A DNA stretch of 64,000 nucleotides from Clostridia bacterium (GTDB lineage Bacteria > Bacillota > Clostridia > TANB77 > CAG-465), in assembly GCA_028684095.1 (NCBI GenBank), contig JAQUGQ010000006.1:1-64000 (forward strand), given 5' to 3'. The notes below the pieces were generated by a model. That model did not search any database. It saw only the letters and a program-made list of their open reading frames with translations, and was not told where the DNA came from. Both the position numbers and the translations under genes were made by a program. Shown here one piece after another: positions 9,001 through 18,048 of the stretch. Numbering within the stretch: position 1 is the stretch's first letter; every line of letters starts with the position of its first letter.

Positions 9001-9029
9001 TTGCAATTTCTCTTAAAATATGTTATAAT
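9001..9029 (+). promoter_or_regulatory. Promoter of the phosphoesterase gene
   Basis: TTGCAA (9001-9006), 17-nt spacer, TATAAT (9024-9029), followed by GGAGGTGG just before the ATG at 9059. Confidence 0.7.
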
Positions 9030-9058
9030 ATTAATGCAAATAATTTGGAGGTGGTAGT

Positions 9059-9922
9059 ATGATTATTATTATCAAAATACTTTTACTAGTATGTGGAATA
9101 TTATTTTTTGTCTGTATTCTAATAAGCAATTTTGTAATTCGTACTGAAAGGTTATGTCTATTTACATCAAAGGTTAGCAGAAAGTATAAGATTTTACATT
9201 TTGCAGATTTACATCTGCAGTACGATTGTTGGAATTCAATACGGAATGTTTTAGAAAAAGAAAAAATTGATCTAATTGTAATAAATGGGGATATATTAAA
9301 AGATCGTATAAACTATAGGAAGATAAGAAAATTAGAAAATTTTTTGGAAAAATTAAAATTATTTGGTGTAGAGATAGTGTTTATTATGGGAAATCATGAA
9401 TTAGAGCATGTAGATAATGAAAATTATATAAATTCAATTATGGCAAAACTCAAAATACGAATTTTGAGGTCTGGTGAAGTACTAACAAAAGACAAAATAA
9501 TGTTTACAACTTATGATTTCGTATATAGGATAACAGAGGAGGAAAAACACAAACAATTAGAAAAAATAAACGAACTACAAAAAGAAAAACAAATGTACAA
9601 AATACTTTTGTCGCATTCAAGTCCGCATAATGAATTAAAGAACGGTACTTTAAATAAAGGCTCTGTAGATTTGACATTATCAGGACATACACATGGTGGA
9701 ATATTTACATTTCCAATATTTGGACCAATTAAACTACCTGATGAACCAATAAACGAAAACAGAAAATATTCATCAGGATTACACAATATACACGGTACAT
9801 TAATGAACATTACACGAGGAGCTGGACATGGTGAATATTACTTTATAAGGGGCATTTTAAATTTACGCGAAATATCCGTAATAGAAATTAACTCTGAGAA
9901 GGAAAGCATCAATATTAATTAA
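9059..9922 (+). CDS. Membrane-anchored metallophosphoesterase (YkuE-like)
   Basis: 287 residues with an N-terminal membrane segment (about 4-27) and a complete calcineurin-like metallophosphoesterase core: ADLHLQ, VINGDIL, GNHELEH, LLSHSSPH and LSGHTHGG. These supply the His/Asp/Asn ligands of a dinuclear metal centre. The layout matches YkuE-type outward-facing phosphoesterases; UDP-sugar or lipid pyrophosphatase activity is known for relatives, but the substrate here is not defined. Monocistronic, with its own promoter and a strong terminator downstream. Confidence 0.85.
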   Translation: MIIIIKILLLVCGILFFVCILISNFVIRTERLCLFTSKVSRKYKILHFADLHLQYDCWNSIRNVLEKEKIDLIVINGDILKDRINYRKIRKLENFLEKLKLFGVEIVFIMGNHELEHVDNENYINSIMAKLKIRILRSGEVLTKDKIMFTTYDFVYRITEEEKHKQLEKINELQKEKQMYKILLSHSSPHNELKNGTLNKGSVDLTLSGHTHGGIFTFPIFGPIKLPDEPINENRKYSSGLHNIHGTLMNITRGAGHGEYYFIRGILNLREISVIEINSEKESININ

Positions 9923-9968
9923 TTTAAAGCATAGGTATATTAACTATACTGAAAGAAAAAACATGATT

Positions 9969-10002
9969 AAACAGATACTATAATTTTTTATAGTATCTGT
10001 TT
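9969..10002 (+). terminator. Terminator of the phosphoesterase gene
   Basis: A perfect 15-bp inverted repeat (9969-9983 with 9988-10002, AAACAGATACTATAA and complement) with a loop of Ts, followed by T-rich sequence. Confidence 0.8.
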
Positions 10003-10118
10003 ATATATCAGGTTGTTATGGTAACAAAGTTTTAAGTAATACATTATCCCTGCAAAGAAAGTAGCACCCAAATGGACAAACTTAGGTGCATCAAGGGTTG
10101 CAGGTTAGTTAAAGAGGC

Positions 10119-10153
10119 AATGACTGCAAATTGACTGCAGTTGACAACAACAA
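10119..10153 (+). repeat. Left att-like direct repeat of the defence island
   Basis: Bases 10119-10139 (containing TGACTGCAAATTGACTGCA) are identical to 28332-28352. Bases 10133-10153 (ACTGCAGTTGACAACAACAA) match 28583-28603 with one difference. Tandem ACTGCA half-sites and a CCTGCAA/TTGCAGG inverted repeat just upstream (about 10051-10112) are what one expects of integrase arm or core sites. The enclosed segment carries the integrase pseudogene. Confidence 0.65.
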
Positions 10154-10280
10154 CAAGATTTACTATATGATAAATTGAATAGATGATACACTCTATAATT
10201 AAAATATAGGGTGTATTTTGTTGTTTCGACAAAATTAGACGGCATTTGCTATATAATCTTGTCGATGGAAGTGATATAAT
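10147..10280 (+). repeat. Duplicated 134-bp leader, copy 1
   Basis: Nearly identical to 16177-16310 (about 9 differences by my count). It contains a terminator-like stem (ATACACTCTATA/TATAGGGTGTAT, about 10187-10217, then TTTTGTTG), an inverted repeat TCGACAA (10226-10232)/TTGTCGA (10259-10265) around a TATATAAT box, and a second TATAAT at 10275-10280. Both copies lie directly upstream of OLD-family genes. They are likely a shared promoter/operator or the junction left by modular insertion. Confidence 0.75.
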
Positions 10281-10353
10281 TTATGCATATAAATAAGAGG
10301 AGAGGAAAATATCATATATAAATATTATTTATGTATATGTTAAAAGGTGAAAT

Positions 10354-12159
10354 ATGATAGAAGAAATAAAAATTAAAAATTTTAGAAGTTGGAAAGATGA
10401 AAAAGTGAGTTTCAAACCTAATATGAATTTGATAATTGGCGAAAATGACTCTGGGAAAACTACATTATTAGATGCATTATCTATTATGTTTAATAAAAAA
10501 ACACTAGAAATAATGGATATAAGAATTAATGAGAATGCTACGGAATTTATATTGAAAATGAATATAGTTACAATTAAAGTAAGTTATAATAGAGATGATA
10601 TTAGTAAGCCTATGAAAGAATATGTATTTAAAAAAGAATATTTAGAGGAGCAAAAAACAATATTACAAACACTAGATGATATGGAAGAAATAAAAAAATT
10701 AGGTTTAATAATTAATGAAAAAATTACAGCTGCAATAAGAGAAGTAGATAGGGCTAAATCAAAGATTACTACTAAAATAGATGAATTGATTGTAAGTGGT
10801 AATCCTGTAGAGGATAGTACTATTTTACAAAAATATAATTTTCAATATTTAGATGGAAAAACTATAAATGATATAAATCAGTACGTTAATGAGGCGTATA
10901 TTAACAATTTTTGTAAAGAAATTTGGAATGAAAAAGTTGAAAATGCTACCATAACAGTGAAAGAATACGTCGAAAAAAGATTTGCAAATCATATAAATAA
11001 TGTTAGAACTACATTAAATGAAGTAGATAATATACAAAACTTCAAAAAATATAATAATAATATAAATCGATTAGATATAGCAGAACCAAATGTACAATTT
11101 GCTAGCCTTAAATGTAATACCAGCATATCTATAGTTGGGAATGATAATAATCCAATTGAGTTTAATAAACTTGGAGATGGTACTAAAAGAAGAATAACAT
11201 TAAGTTTATTTGAAATAAACTCTAAAGAGGAAACAAGAGAGTCTATATATCTTTTTGATGAACCTGACACTCATTTACATGTAAAAGCCCAATGTGAGTT
11301 ATTAGAAATATTCAAAAAAATATTAGATAAACAAATTATTATTACAACACATTCTCCTTTTATAATAAATTCTGTTTCTACGGACAGAATTAGTTTAGTA
11401 AGGAAAGATGAAGATACAACTAAAATACAAAGTATTAGTGATGAAGGAATAGAAGAAATTCTACAAGAATTAGGTGTTGAGAATATAAATCTATTTTTTG
11501 CCAGAAAAATATTGTTAGTTGAAGGAGACACAGAAGTTAATTTTATAGAAGGATATTTTAAAGAATATCATAAATCTAATCTAAAAAATAGATTAATAAA
11601 AGTTATAAATATTGAAGGTATTTCAAATTCATGTGGATTTGCTAGAGCTATTAAAGAACTAGGATTAAAAGATTGTACAAAAGCACTATTTGATACAGAT
11701 ATGAAAGATAGTAAAAGCGATATTGAAACAATAATTAGAGAGTTAAACTTTGAAGAAAATAAAGACTATTATTTAGTAGGAGAAAAAGAGTTTGAAGATG
11801 CTTTTGACACAGAGGATATATATAAGGCACTTCTAAATTATAAGGTAGATAAAGATATTGAACAACTATTAAAAAATCTTGCAAAGTCTGGGCTATCAGA
11901 TAGTGATATTAGAGAAAAGATTGAAGAAAAAAAGGGCAACGTTAAAATGTGTGATAAGTTTACTAAGGATGCCATAAATGATTTGAAAAATAAATGTAAA
12001 ACTGATAATAATAAATTTTCCGCTGAACTAATTGAATTAACAAGTGGAACCGGAACAAAGTACACTAAACCTATTATCGGAAGAGCATTAGCAAAATATG
12101 TAGACAGAGAAAAATATGATGAAAAAATAGTTAAAATACTTGAATTTCTGGAAAAATAA
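10354..12159 (+). CDS. OLD-family ATPase/TOPRIM nuclease 1
   Basis: 601 residues. The N-terminal ABC-type ATPase begins IKNFRSW, with Walker A GENDSGKT at 29-36 and Walker B with D-loop LFDEPDTHLH near 299-308, followed by IITTHSPFIINS. A C-terminal TOPRIM domain starts at about residue 387 (LLVEGDTE, with the catalytic Glu) and continues to LFDTDMKDS (DxD, about 446-452). This is the overcoming-lysogenization-defect architecture shared by GajA of Gabija and many phage-defence nucleases. It has its own leader (the duplicated repeat) and an AAAAGGTG site. A helicase gene follows 0.7 kb downstream, but is HelD-like and longer than GajB, so a Gabija call is not secure. Confidence 0.85.
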   Translation: MIEEIKIKNFRSWKDEKVSFKPNMNLIIGENDSGKTTLLDALSIMFNKKTLEIMDIRINENATEFILKMNIVTIKVSYNRDDISKPMKEYVFKKEYLEEQKTILQTLDDMEEIKKLGLIINEKITAAIREVDRAKSKITTKIDELIVSGNPVEDSTILQKYNFQYLDGKTINDINQYVNEAYINNFCKEIWNEKVENATITVKEYVEKRFANHINNVRTTLNEVDNIQNFKKYNNNINRLDIAEPNVQFASLKCNTSISIVGNDNNPIEFNKLGDGTKRRITLSLFEINSKEETRESIYLFDEPDTHLHVKAQCELLEIFKKILDKQIIITTHSPFIINSVSTDRISLVRKDEDTTKIQSISDEGIEEILQELGVENINLFFARKILLVEGDTEVNFIEGYFKEYHKSNLKNRLIKVINIEGISNSCGFARAIKELGLKDCTKALFDTDMKDSKSDIETIIRELNFEENKDYYLVGEKEFEDAFDTEDIYKALLNYKVDKDIEQLLKNLAKSGLSDSDIREKIEEKKGNVKMCDKFTKDAINDLKNKCKTDNNKFSAELIELTSGTGTKYTKPIIGRALAKYVDREKYDEKIVKILEFLEK

Positions 12160-12229
12160 TTTTTAATAATCAATAAAAAAGATATGCTACAAATTTAGAA
12201 AAAAATATTCATAGTACTACATAACGTTA

Positions 12230-12583
12230 TTGTCCCTATAATATAGTAGGTTAGTATGAAAAATAGTAGTATAATAGAAGCAATAAATAACAAACAAAAA
12301 CTTGAAATATATTATGATGGTGGAGTTAGAATAGTAGAACCATATTGTTATGGAAATGGAACAAGCGGAAACGATTTGTTGAGAGCTTTTCAGATAAATG
12401 GTTATAGTAAGTCTGGAGAACCTACGGGTTGGAAATTGATGATAACTAATGAAATGAAAAACATAAAAATACTTGATGAAATATTTGAACATAATAATTC
12501 GCAATACAAGAGAAATGATAAAGCAATGAGAACAATATACGCACAAATATAAATAAAATATAGAAAGGATATTATAGGGACAA
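12230..12583. repeat. 15-bp perfect inverted repeats framing the WYL gene
   Basis: TTGTCCCTATAATAT at 12230-12244 is repeated in exact inverse, ATATTATAGGGACAA, at 12569-12583. The WYL ORF (12256-12552) fills the space between. No obvious target duplication lies outside. It could be a minimal gene-carrying mobile cassette or paired operator sites; each arm also contains a TATAAT-like box. Confidence 0.6.
12256..12552 (+). CDS. Stand-alone WYL-domain protein
   Basis: 98 residues that are essentially a single WYL domain: EIYYDGGVRIVEPYCYG, then LLRAFQINGYSKSGEPTGWKLM, and a closing helical part. WYL domains bind nucleic acid or nucleotide ligands and usually act as regulators of defence loci (PIF1/RM/CRISPR contexts). 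Here no HTH is attached, so it may be a ligand-binding partner or a remnant of a larger regulator. The ribosome binding site is weak (GTAGG). It sits between OLD gene 1 and the HelD-like helicase. Confidence 0.65.
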   Translation: MKNSSIIEAINNKQKLEIYYDGGVRIVEPYCYGNGTSGNDLLRAFQINGYSKSGEPTGWKLMITNEMKNIKILDEIFEHNNSQYKRNDKAMRTIYAQI

Positions 12584-12611
12584 ACATATATAAAAATATA
12601 AAATTGATTGA

Positions 12612-12712
12612 AAACTACCTTAACCAGCTTCTTATCCTTAAAATAATTTGTAACCTTAGATATTTTCTCATCTTGAAATTGTTCAAAACATGAGAGGAGG
12701 AATCTAAGGTTA
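12612..12712 (-). pseudogene. Fragment of a second tyrosine integrase, C-terminal end
   Basis: Closely similar to 19862-19962, the 3' end of the integrase pseudogene. Conceptual translation with one frame repair reads HVL-EQFQDEKISKVTNYFKDKKL, against HVLEQFQDEEISKVTDYFKDKEL in the larger copy. One base is missing after the HVL codons, so the frame is broken. It marks an older integration by a sister element inside the island. Confidence 0.8.
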
Positions 12713-12770
12713 TATATATTATTAATTACAAAGAATAAAACATTATTTTACAAAATATTACAAGGTTTTA

Positions 12771-12799
12771 TTGCTAAAAAAAATATTTCATAGTATAAT
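12771..12799 (+). promoter_or_regulatory. Promoter of the HelD-like helicase gene
   Basis: TTGCTA (12771-12776), a 17-nt spacer and TATAAT (12794-12799), with AAAAGGTGA ahead of the ATG at 12850. Confidence 0.6.
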
Positions 12800-12849
12800 G
12801 AAATAAATATAAATGAATTTAATACAAAAGAAAAAGGTGAGATAATTAT

Positions 12850-15429
12850 ATGAATGATATTTCATACAAAATTGATAATTTATTACTTGAAGATAGATAT
12901 ATATCAAAGAAGGATTATATTAATATATTAAATATGTGTAATGATGAATATTCACATAATATTGAAGCTAGAGTTGAAAGACATAATAAGGCTTTTGTTA
13001 ATTCTAAATTAGAAGAATATAGAGAATATTTAGATAATATATTAAAAAAAGTAGATAAAAATATTAAGTTAGATGATGAACAAAGAAATTGTGTTTTAGT
13101 GGATGAAGATTATTGTTTAGTTGTAGCAGGTGCTGGAGCTGGTAAAACTACTACTCTTGCTGCTAAAGTTAAATATTTAGTTGAAAAACAAAATGTAAGA
13201 CCAGAAGAAATTATAGTTATATCATATACCAATAAAGCTGTAAAAGAGTTAGTAGATAAAATAAATAAGCAAATGAATATACCTGCTAAAGTAATAACTT
13301 TTCATTCATTAGGCTTTGAAATAATGAGAAAAGAAGCTTCTAGTATACCTTCTGTATTAGAAAATACATACTCTGTTTTTTCAGATATAATAATGAATAA
13401 AGTATATAAAGAAGAGAAGCAATTACAAAATATATTATACTTTTTATCATATTACATGAACATACCAGAAGAAGCATTAGACTATAAAAATATAAGTGAA
13501 TATATAGAAGATAAAAAGACAAGAGATTATAATACTTTAAAAGGAAATATTGAAAGATATATTGAAACTGAAGCTAACAAAATAAAAAAATATGTTAGAA
13601 CTATTAATGGTGAAACTTTAAGATCAGTTCAAGAAGTTATGATTGCTAATTTCTTGTATTTAAACAATATAGAATACCAATATGAAGAAGCATATAATAA
13701 AAGAGTTAAATTATTTAATAAACCATATATGCCTGATTTTCATATAACTCAAGGAGATAAAGAGGCATACATAGAACATTTTGGTATGTATAGTAAAAAT
13801 AAATTAAGTAAAATATTTACTCCTTTTGAATTAGGAATATATGAAAAAAATATGAATGAAAAAATTATGCTTCATCAAAAGTATAATACTACTTTGATAA
13901 CTACTTATCCAGATTATGAAGATGGAAGAGAAATGTTAGTTCATTTAAAAGAAGAACTTGAAAAAGCAGGTTTTGTATTAACAAATAGAAATTACAAAGA
14001 AGTTTATGAAAAATTAGTAGAAACATGTAAGGACAAGTATATTAACGATTTAATATTTTTTATATCTGAATTCATATCTAAATTTAAGGGCTTAGGTATG
14101 AAATATGATGATTTTAATAATTTGAAGAATAGAACAGATAATGTTCGTTCTAAAATATTTATAGATATTGCTGAATATGTATATGTTGAATATGAAAAAT
14201 TTTTAAAAGAAGAAAACAAAATAGATTTTAATGATATGATAAATAATGCTATTGATGTAATAGATAATATAGAGAAAAATAAAATTAAGCTAAATTACAA
14301 ATATATAATAGTAGATGAGTATCAAGACATAGCAAAACAAAGATTTAATTTAACTAAAAAAATATCTAGCGTAACTAATAGCAAAGTAATAGCTGTAGGA
14401 GATGACTGGCAATCAATATTTGCTTTTGCTGGTTCTACAAGCGAATACTTTTTAAAGTTCAAAGAATTAATGGGATATGCAGAAGAACTTCAAATAACTC
14501 ATACATATAGAAATTCAAAAGAGTTAATTGATGTAGCAGGCGATTTTGTACAAAAGAATCCAATGCAAAAGAAGAAATATTTAATATCTCCAAAACATCT
14601 AACAAACCCAATATACATATATGGCTATGAAGATGAAAAGAAAGCAACAGAAAATAAAATTGAATTACTAATAAAAGTATTAGATAAGATAGTAAGAGAA
14701 AGTGGAAGTCAAGGATCAATATTACTTATTTGTAGATATGAATTTGAAAAATATCAATTAATACAATCCGAAAAATTTGAAAAAAGATATGCTAAAGATA
14801 AAATAAGATGTAATAAATATCCTGAATTAGATATGACAATATTAACTGCTCATAGATCAAAAGGTTTAGGATTTGATGATGTAATATTAATAAGTGCAGC
14901 AAACAGTAAGTTTGGATTCCCATCTCAAATAGAAAACGATCCAATTCTTAACTTAATAGAAGAAGTTCCAAAAGAACCTTTAGAATATGCTGAAGAAAGA
15001 AGACTATTTTACGTAGCACTTACTAGAACAAAAAATAGAATATATATATTATCTCCATTAAATAGACCATCAAAATTCATACAAGAATTAATGATAAACT
15101 ATAGTGATAAAGTAAAATATGATACTAAAATATCAAAAGAAAAAATAGAAATGAAAAATAAATTTTGTCCAGTGTGTAAATTTCCACTTAAATATATGCC
15201 TAAAAAATTAAAAGGAAAAATAAATATATGGGCATGTACAAATGAACCTGAAATATGTGATTTTATGACTAATGATTTAAGTGTTAAAAAAGATATTCAT
15301 TATTGCAGTGAATGTGAAGATGGTTGTATGATAATAAAACCTAGAAGAAATGATTTAACCAAAAAGTTATGGGGATGTACTAATTATAAAGAAGATGGTA
15401 CTGGATGTAAGCATACTGAGAAAATATAA
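12850..15429 (+). CDS. HelD-like UvrD-family helicase with nuclease-like insert and zinc ribbons
   Basis: 859 residues. The SF1A helicase core has a Q motif (LDDEQRNCVLV), Walker A VAGAGAGKT (about 93-101), Walker B VDEYQD (about 487), GDDWQSIF (about 517), LTAHRSKGLG and the C-terminal VALTRTKN motif. Order and wording resemble DNA helicase IV. Between the helicase motifs, NFLYLNNIEYQYEEAY then MPDFHI then AYIEHFG (about 264-315) looks like an inserted PD-(D/E)XK-type nuclease fold seen in long HelD relatives. The C terminus has topoisomerase-type zinc ribbons (CPVC near 772, CSEC, CTNYKEDGTGC). It likely unwinds DNA in defence; the island context supports this, but a housekeeping repair role cannot be excluded. 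Confidence 0.8.
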   Translation: MNDISYKIDNLLLEDRYISKKDYINILNMCNDEYSHNIEARVERHNKAFVNSKLEEYREYLDNILKKVDKNIKLDDEQRNCVLVDEDYCLVVAGAGAGKTTTLAAKVKYLVEKQNVRPEEIIVISYTNKAVKELVDKINKQMNIPAKVITFHSLGFEIMRKEASSIPSVLENTYSVFSDIIMNKVYKEEKQLQNILYFLSYYMNIPEEALDYKNISEYIEDKKTRDYNTLKGNIERYIETEANKIKKYVRTINGETLRSVQEVMIANFLYLNNIEYQYEEAYNKRVKLFNKPYMPDFHITQGDKEAYIEHFGMYSKNKLSKIFTPFELGIYEKNMNEKIMLHQKYNTTLITTYPDYEDGREMLVHLKEELEKAGFVLTNRNYKEVYEKLVETCKDKYINDLIFFISEFISKFKGLGMKYDDFNNLKNRTDNVRSKIFIDIAEYVYVEYEKFLKEENKIDFNDMINNAIDVIDNIEKNKIKLNYKYIIVDEYQDIAKQRFNLTKKISSVTNSKVIAVGDDWQSIFAFAGSTSEYFLKFKELMGYAEELQITHTYRNSKELIDVAGDFVQKNPMQKKKYLISPKHLTNPIYIYGYEDEKKATENKIELLIKVLDKIVRESGSQGSILLICRYEFEKYQLIQSEKFEKRYAKDKIRCNKYPELDMTILTAHRSKGLGFDDVILISAANSKFGFPSQIENDPILNLIEEVPKEPLEYAEERRLFYVALTRTKNRIYILSPLNRPSKFIQELMINYSDKVKYDTKISKEKIEMKNKFCPVCKFPLKYMPKKLKGKINIWACTNEPEICDFMTNDLSVKKDIHYCSECEDGCMIIKPRRNDLTKKLWGCTNYKEDGTGCKHTEKI

Positions 15430-15520
15430 TATATTACAAATAGTTTGAATAAGTTGATGGGAAAAATAAATTATGATTTTATTAATTATATGATTTAAGA
15501 AAAGTAATTAGGAGAAAAGT

Positions 15521-16129
15521 ATGATAGAAAAAAAACCATTATCAAGTAACATGAAATTAGATTACTATGAATGCTATGCAAAAGTAGTTTTAGAAAATAA
15601 ATTAAATTATAAATTAATATTAGATGATAAACCTGATTTAAGATCTAAAGATAATACAATAGGAATAGAAGTAACAAATGCAACTGACGAAAAAAATGAA
15701 GAAACATTTGTATTAGGAACTTTATTACAAAGCAATAAAGTTAGAAATCGTAATAAAGTATTAAAAAAAATAAAAAGAAATGGTGGACTCGTAGAAGAGT
15801 ATTTTATTTCTGGTAGAACTGTACATGATAATATAGAAAAAATAATAAAATGCTTAAAAAACAAATTAAAAAAATTGTAGAGCAACGATTTTAAAAAGTT
15901 AGAAATAAATAAAATTATTATTATTTCAACAACATATATCAATGAAGAAAGAGCAAGCGATATAAATATAATATATAAAAATCTGAAATCAGAATACAAA
16001 TATACATTTGATGAAATATATATATTGTTACCAAATAGTCTTTGGATACTAAAAGATAAAGAGTATAGTAAAATAGATATTTCGCATTCTGAACAATATA
16101 ATTTAGCAATAGAAGCAGGTAAAATGTAA
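15521..16129 (+). pseudogene. Nuclease-like ORF interrupted by an in-frame amber codon
   Basis: The frame opened at 15521 reads 119 codons, meets TAG at 15878-15880, and continues in the same frame for 83 more codons to TAA at 16127-16129. The total, 203 codons, reads as one protein: the first part has KPDLRSKDNTIGIEVTNA, a PD-(D/E)XK-like beta-hairpin with D and ExT. The second part has KIIIISTTYINEERASDI and FDEIYILLPNSLWIL, a sheet typical of the rest of such a fold. Other genes here end with TAG normally, so it is most simply a nonsense-mutated gene, though readthrough or two polypeptides are possible. It has an AGGAGAA site. Confidence 0.65.
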
Positions 16130-16176
16130 AAATAGGTATAAAAATATGTTTTAGGCATACAAATTAAATTTAGTTT

Positions 16177-16310
16177 ACAACAACAATATTTATTATATGA
16201 TAAATTGAATAGATGATACACTCTATAATTAAAACATAGGGTGTATTTTGTTGTTTCGACAAAATTAGACGGCATTTGCTATAGAATATTGTCGATAAAG
16301 GTGGTATAAT
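16177..16310 (+). repeat. Duplicated 134-bp leader, copy 2
   Basis: Matches 10147-10280 with about 9 differences, including the stem ATACACTCTATA/CATAGGGTGTAT, the TCGACAA (16256-16262)/TTGTCGA (16289-16295) inverted repeat and a TATAAT at 16305-16310. It starts at ACAACAACAA, the same triplet run as in the att-like repeats. The AATGACTGC part present upstream of copy 1 is absent here. Confidence 0.75.
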
Positions 16311-16359
16311 AAATTAATTAAAATTAATAGTAATATTAAAAAATGATTGGAGAAAACAA

Positions 16360-18048
16360 ATGAAGTTAATTTCTTTTTCTGTAACTAATTATAGAAGTAT
16401 AACTAATGCACATAAGATAAATTTAAATGATGCAACAGTTCTTTTAGGAAAAAATAACGAAGGTAAGTCAAATATAATAAAAGCTTTAGCACTAAGTATG
16501 TCAGTAATTAGTGGTAGATATAGAAGGACAATGTATAAGGGTAAAAATGAAACTGATAACTATGATTGGGAAAGAGATTTCCCAGTAGATCTTCAAAATA
16601 GAAAAAATGGGTTAAATACTATATTTAAGTTAGATTTTGAACTTGATGAAAACGAAGTTAGAGATTTTAGAAGAGAAGTAAAAAGTAGAGTACATAGTGG
16701 AGAAATAACTATACAAATACAAATAGGAAAAAACAATATTCCTGATATAACTATTCCTAAAAAAGGAACTGCTAATTTTACTAAGAAAAAAATTGAAATC
16801 AATAATTTTATCAGAAAAAGAATACAATTCAATTATATTTCTGCAATTAGAACTGAAGAGGATGCAATAAATATAGTTGAAGAGACTTTATCACAAGAAT
16901 TAAGAATTATAGAAAAGCAAGATGAATATTTAGCAGCTATTGAAAAAATAAATAATTTACAGAATGATATATTAAATAATATAGGTGGAAAAATAAAGGA
17001 AGTTTTGGTTAAATTTTTACCTAATATAACTGATGTTAAATTAAAAATTGAAGAGGAGCAGCGAAGATTTAATTTGAGACGTAATATAGATGTAATTATT
17101 AACGATGGAACACCCACAAAAATTGAATACAAAGGAGATGGGATTAAAAGTTTGGTATCCTTAGCTATGTTGACAGATAGGTATAATATTGAAGGTGCTT
17201 CGATAATAGCTATTGATGAACCAGAGGCACATTTGCATCCAGAAGTAATTAGAGAATTGAATAAGGTTATAATTGAACTTAGTAGAAAAAACCAAGTAAT
17301 TGTCTCGACTCATAATCCTTTGTTTGTAAATAAAATGAATTTGAGATCGAATATAATAATAAATGATGGAAAAGCGAAAATTGTTAAAAATATCAAAGAA
17401 ATAAGAGATATATTAGGTGTTAGAGTGACTGATAATCTAATAAATGCTGATAAAGTATTAATTGTAGAAGGACAAACCGATAAAATAGTTCTTGAAAAAA
17501 TATTTTGCTGCATGAGTGCAAAAATAAAGAAAAGTATGGATGATAAAAGTTTTGAAATAATAGCTTTATCTGGAGCATCTAAATTGTCAGAGAGATTATA
17601 CCAAATGTCAAATTATATGTGCAAATATCTAGTATTACTGGATAATGATGATGAAGGACATAAAAGTTTTGATTTAGCTAAAAAAGGTAATTTATTAGAA
17701 ATAAAAAACACTATATTTACAAATTGTATTGGAATGGCTAAATCTGAATTTGAAGATTGTTTTTTGTCAGAAGCGTATAGAGTTGAAATAAAGGAAGAAT
17801 ATGGGGTTGATATAGATAACAGAAATTTTAAGACCAACAAAAAGTGGTCTGAGAGAATGGAAAGTACATTTCTAAATCAAGCTAAAAGTTGGAATGAACA
17901 GATAGAAAAAGAGGTTAAAATTTTCGTAGCAAATGTTTTAATAGCGAAGATGGATTCTGAGAATATATTGAATGCAAACAAGAGAAATTCTATTGATTAT
18001 TTAATAAAATCAATAGAAGAAATACTAAATTACGAAAGTAATATATAA
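16360..18048 (+). CDS. OLD-family ATPase/TOPRIM nuclease 2, paired with the caspase gene
   Basis: 562 residues, close to the usual length of GajA-type OLD proteins. ABC ATPase: VTNYRSI, Walker A GKNNEGKS (30-37), Walker B AIDEPEAHLHP (about 286-296) and VIVSTHNPLFVN. TOPRIM: VLIVEGQTDK (catalytic Glu, about 367-376) and VLLDNDDEGH (about 424-433). It differs clearly from OLD 1 in wording, so it is not a recent paralogue, although the leaders are near-identical. The caspase-like gene follows after a 65-nt gap on the same strand with no terminator between, so they are probably one transcript. Expected role: ATP-gated DNA sensor or nicking enzyme in phage defence. Confidence 0.85.
   Translation: MKLISFSVTNYRSITNAHKINLNDATVLLGKNNEGKSNIIKALALSMSVISGRYRRTMYKGKNETDNYDWERDFPVDLQNRKNGLNTIFKLDFELDENEVRDFRREVKSRVHSGEITIQIQIGKNNIPDITIPKKGTANFTKKKIEINNFIRKRIQFNYISAIRTEEDAINIVEETLSQELRIIEKQDEYLAAIEKINNLQNDILNNIGGKIKEVLVKFLPNITDVKLKIEEEQRRFNLRRNIDVIINDGTPTKIEYKGDGIKSLVSLAMLTDRYNIEGASIIAIDEPEAHLHPEVIRELNKVIIELSRKNQVIVSTHNPLFVNKMNLRSNIIINDGKAKIVKNIKEIRDILGVRVTDNLINADKVLIVEGQTDKIVLEKIFCCMSAKIKKSMDDKSFEIIALSGASKLSERLYQMSNYMCKYLVLLDNDDEGHKSFDLAKKGNLLEIKNTIFTNCIGMAKSEFEDCFLSEAYRVEIKEEYGVDIDNRNFKTNKKWSERMESTFLNQAKSWNEQIEKEVKIFVANVLIAKMDSENILNANKRNSIDYLIKSIEEILNYESNI

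Noticed and set aside
10354-15429. Firm call of a Gabija system
   Set aside because: The helicase is too long, HelD-like and separately promoted, and two unrelated features lie between it and the OLD gene.
15607-16275. 222-codon minus-strand ORF opposite the nuclease-like gene
   Set aside because: No Shine-Dalgarno and Phe/Leu/Ser-rich nonsense composition, as expected of the reverse of an AT-rich coding frame. The plus frame carries the nuclease-like motif.
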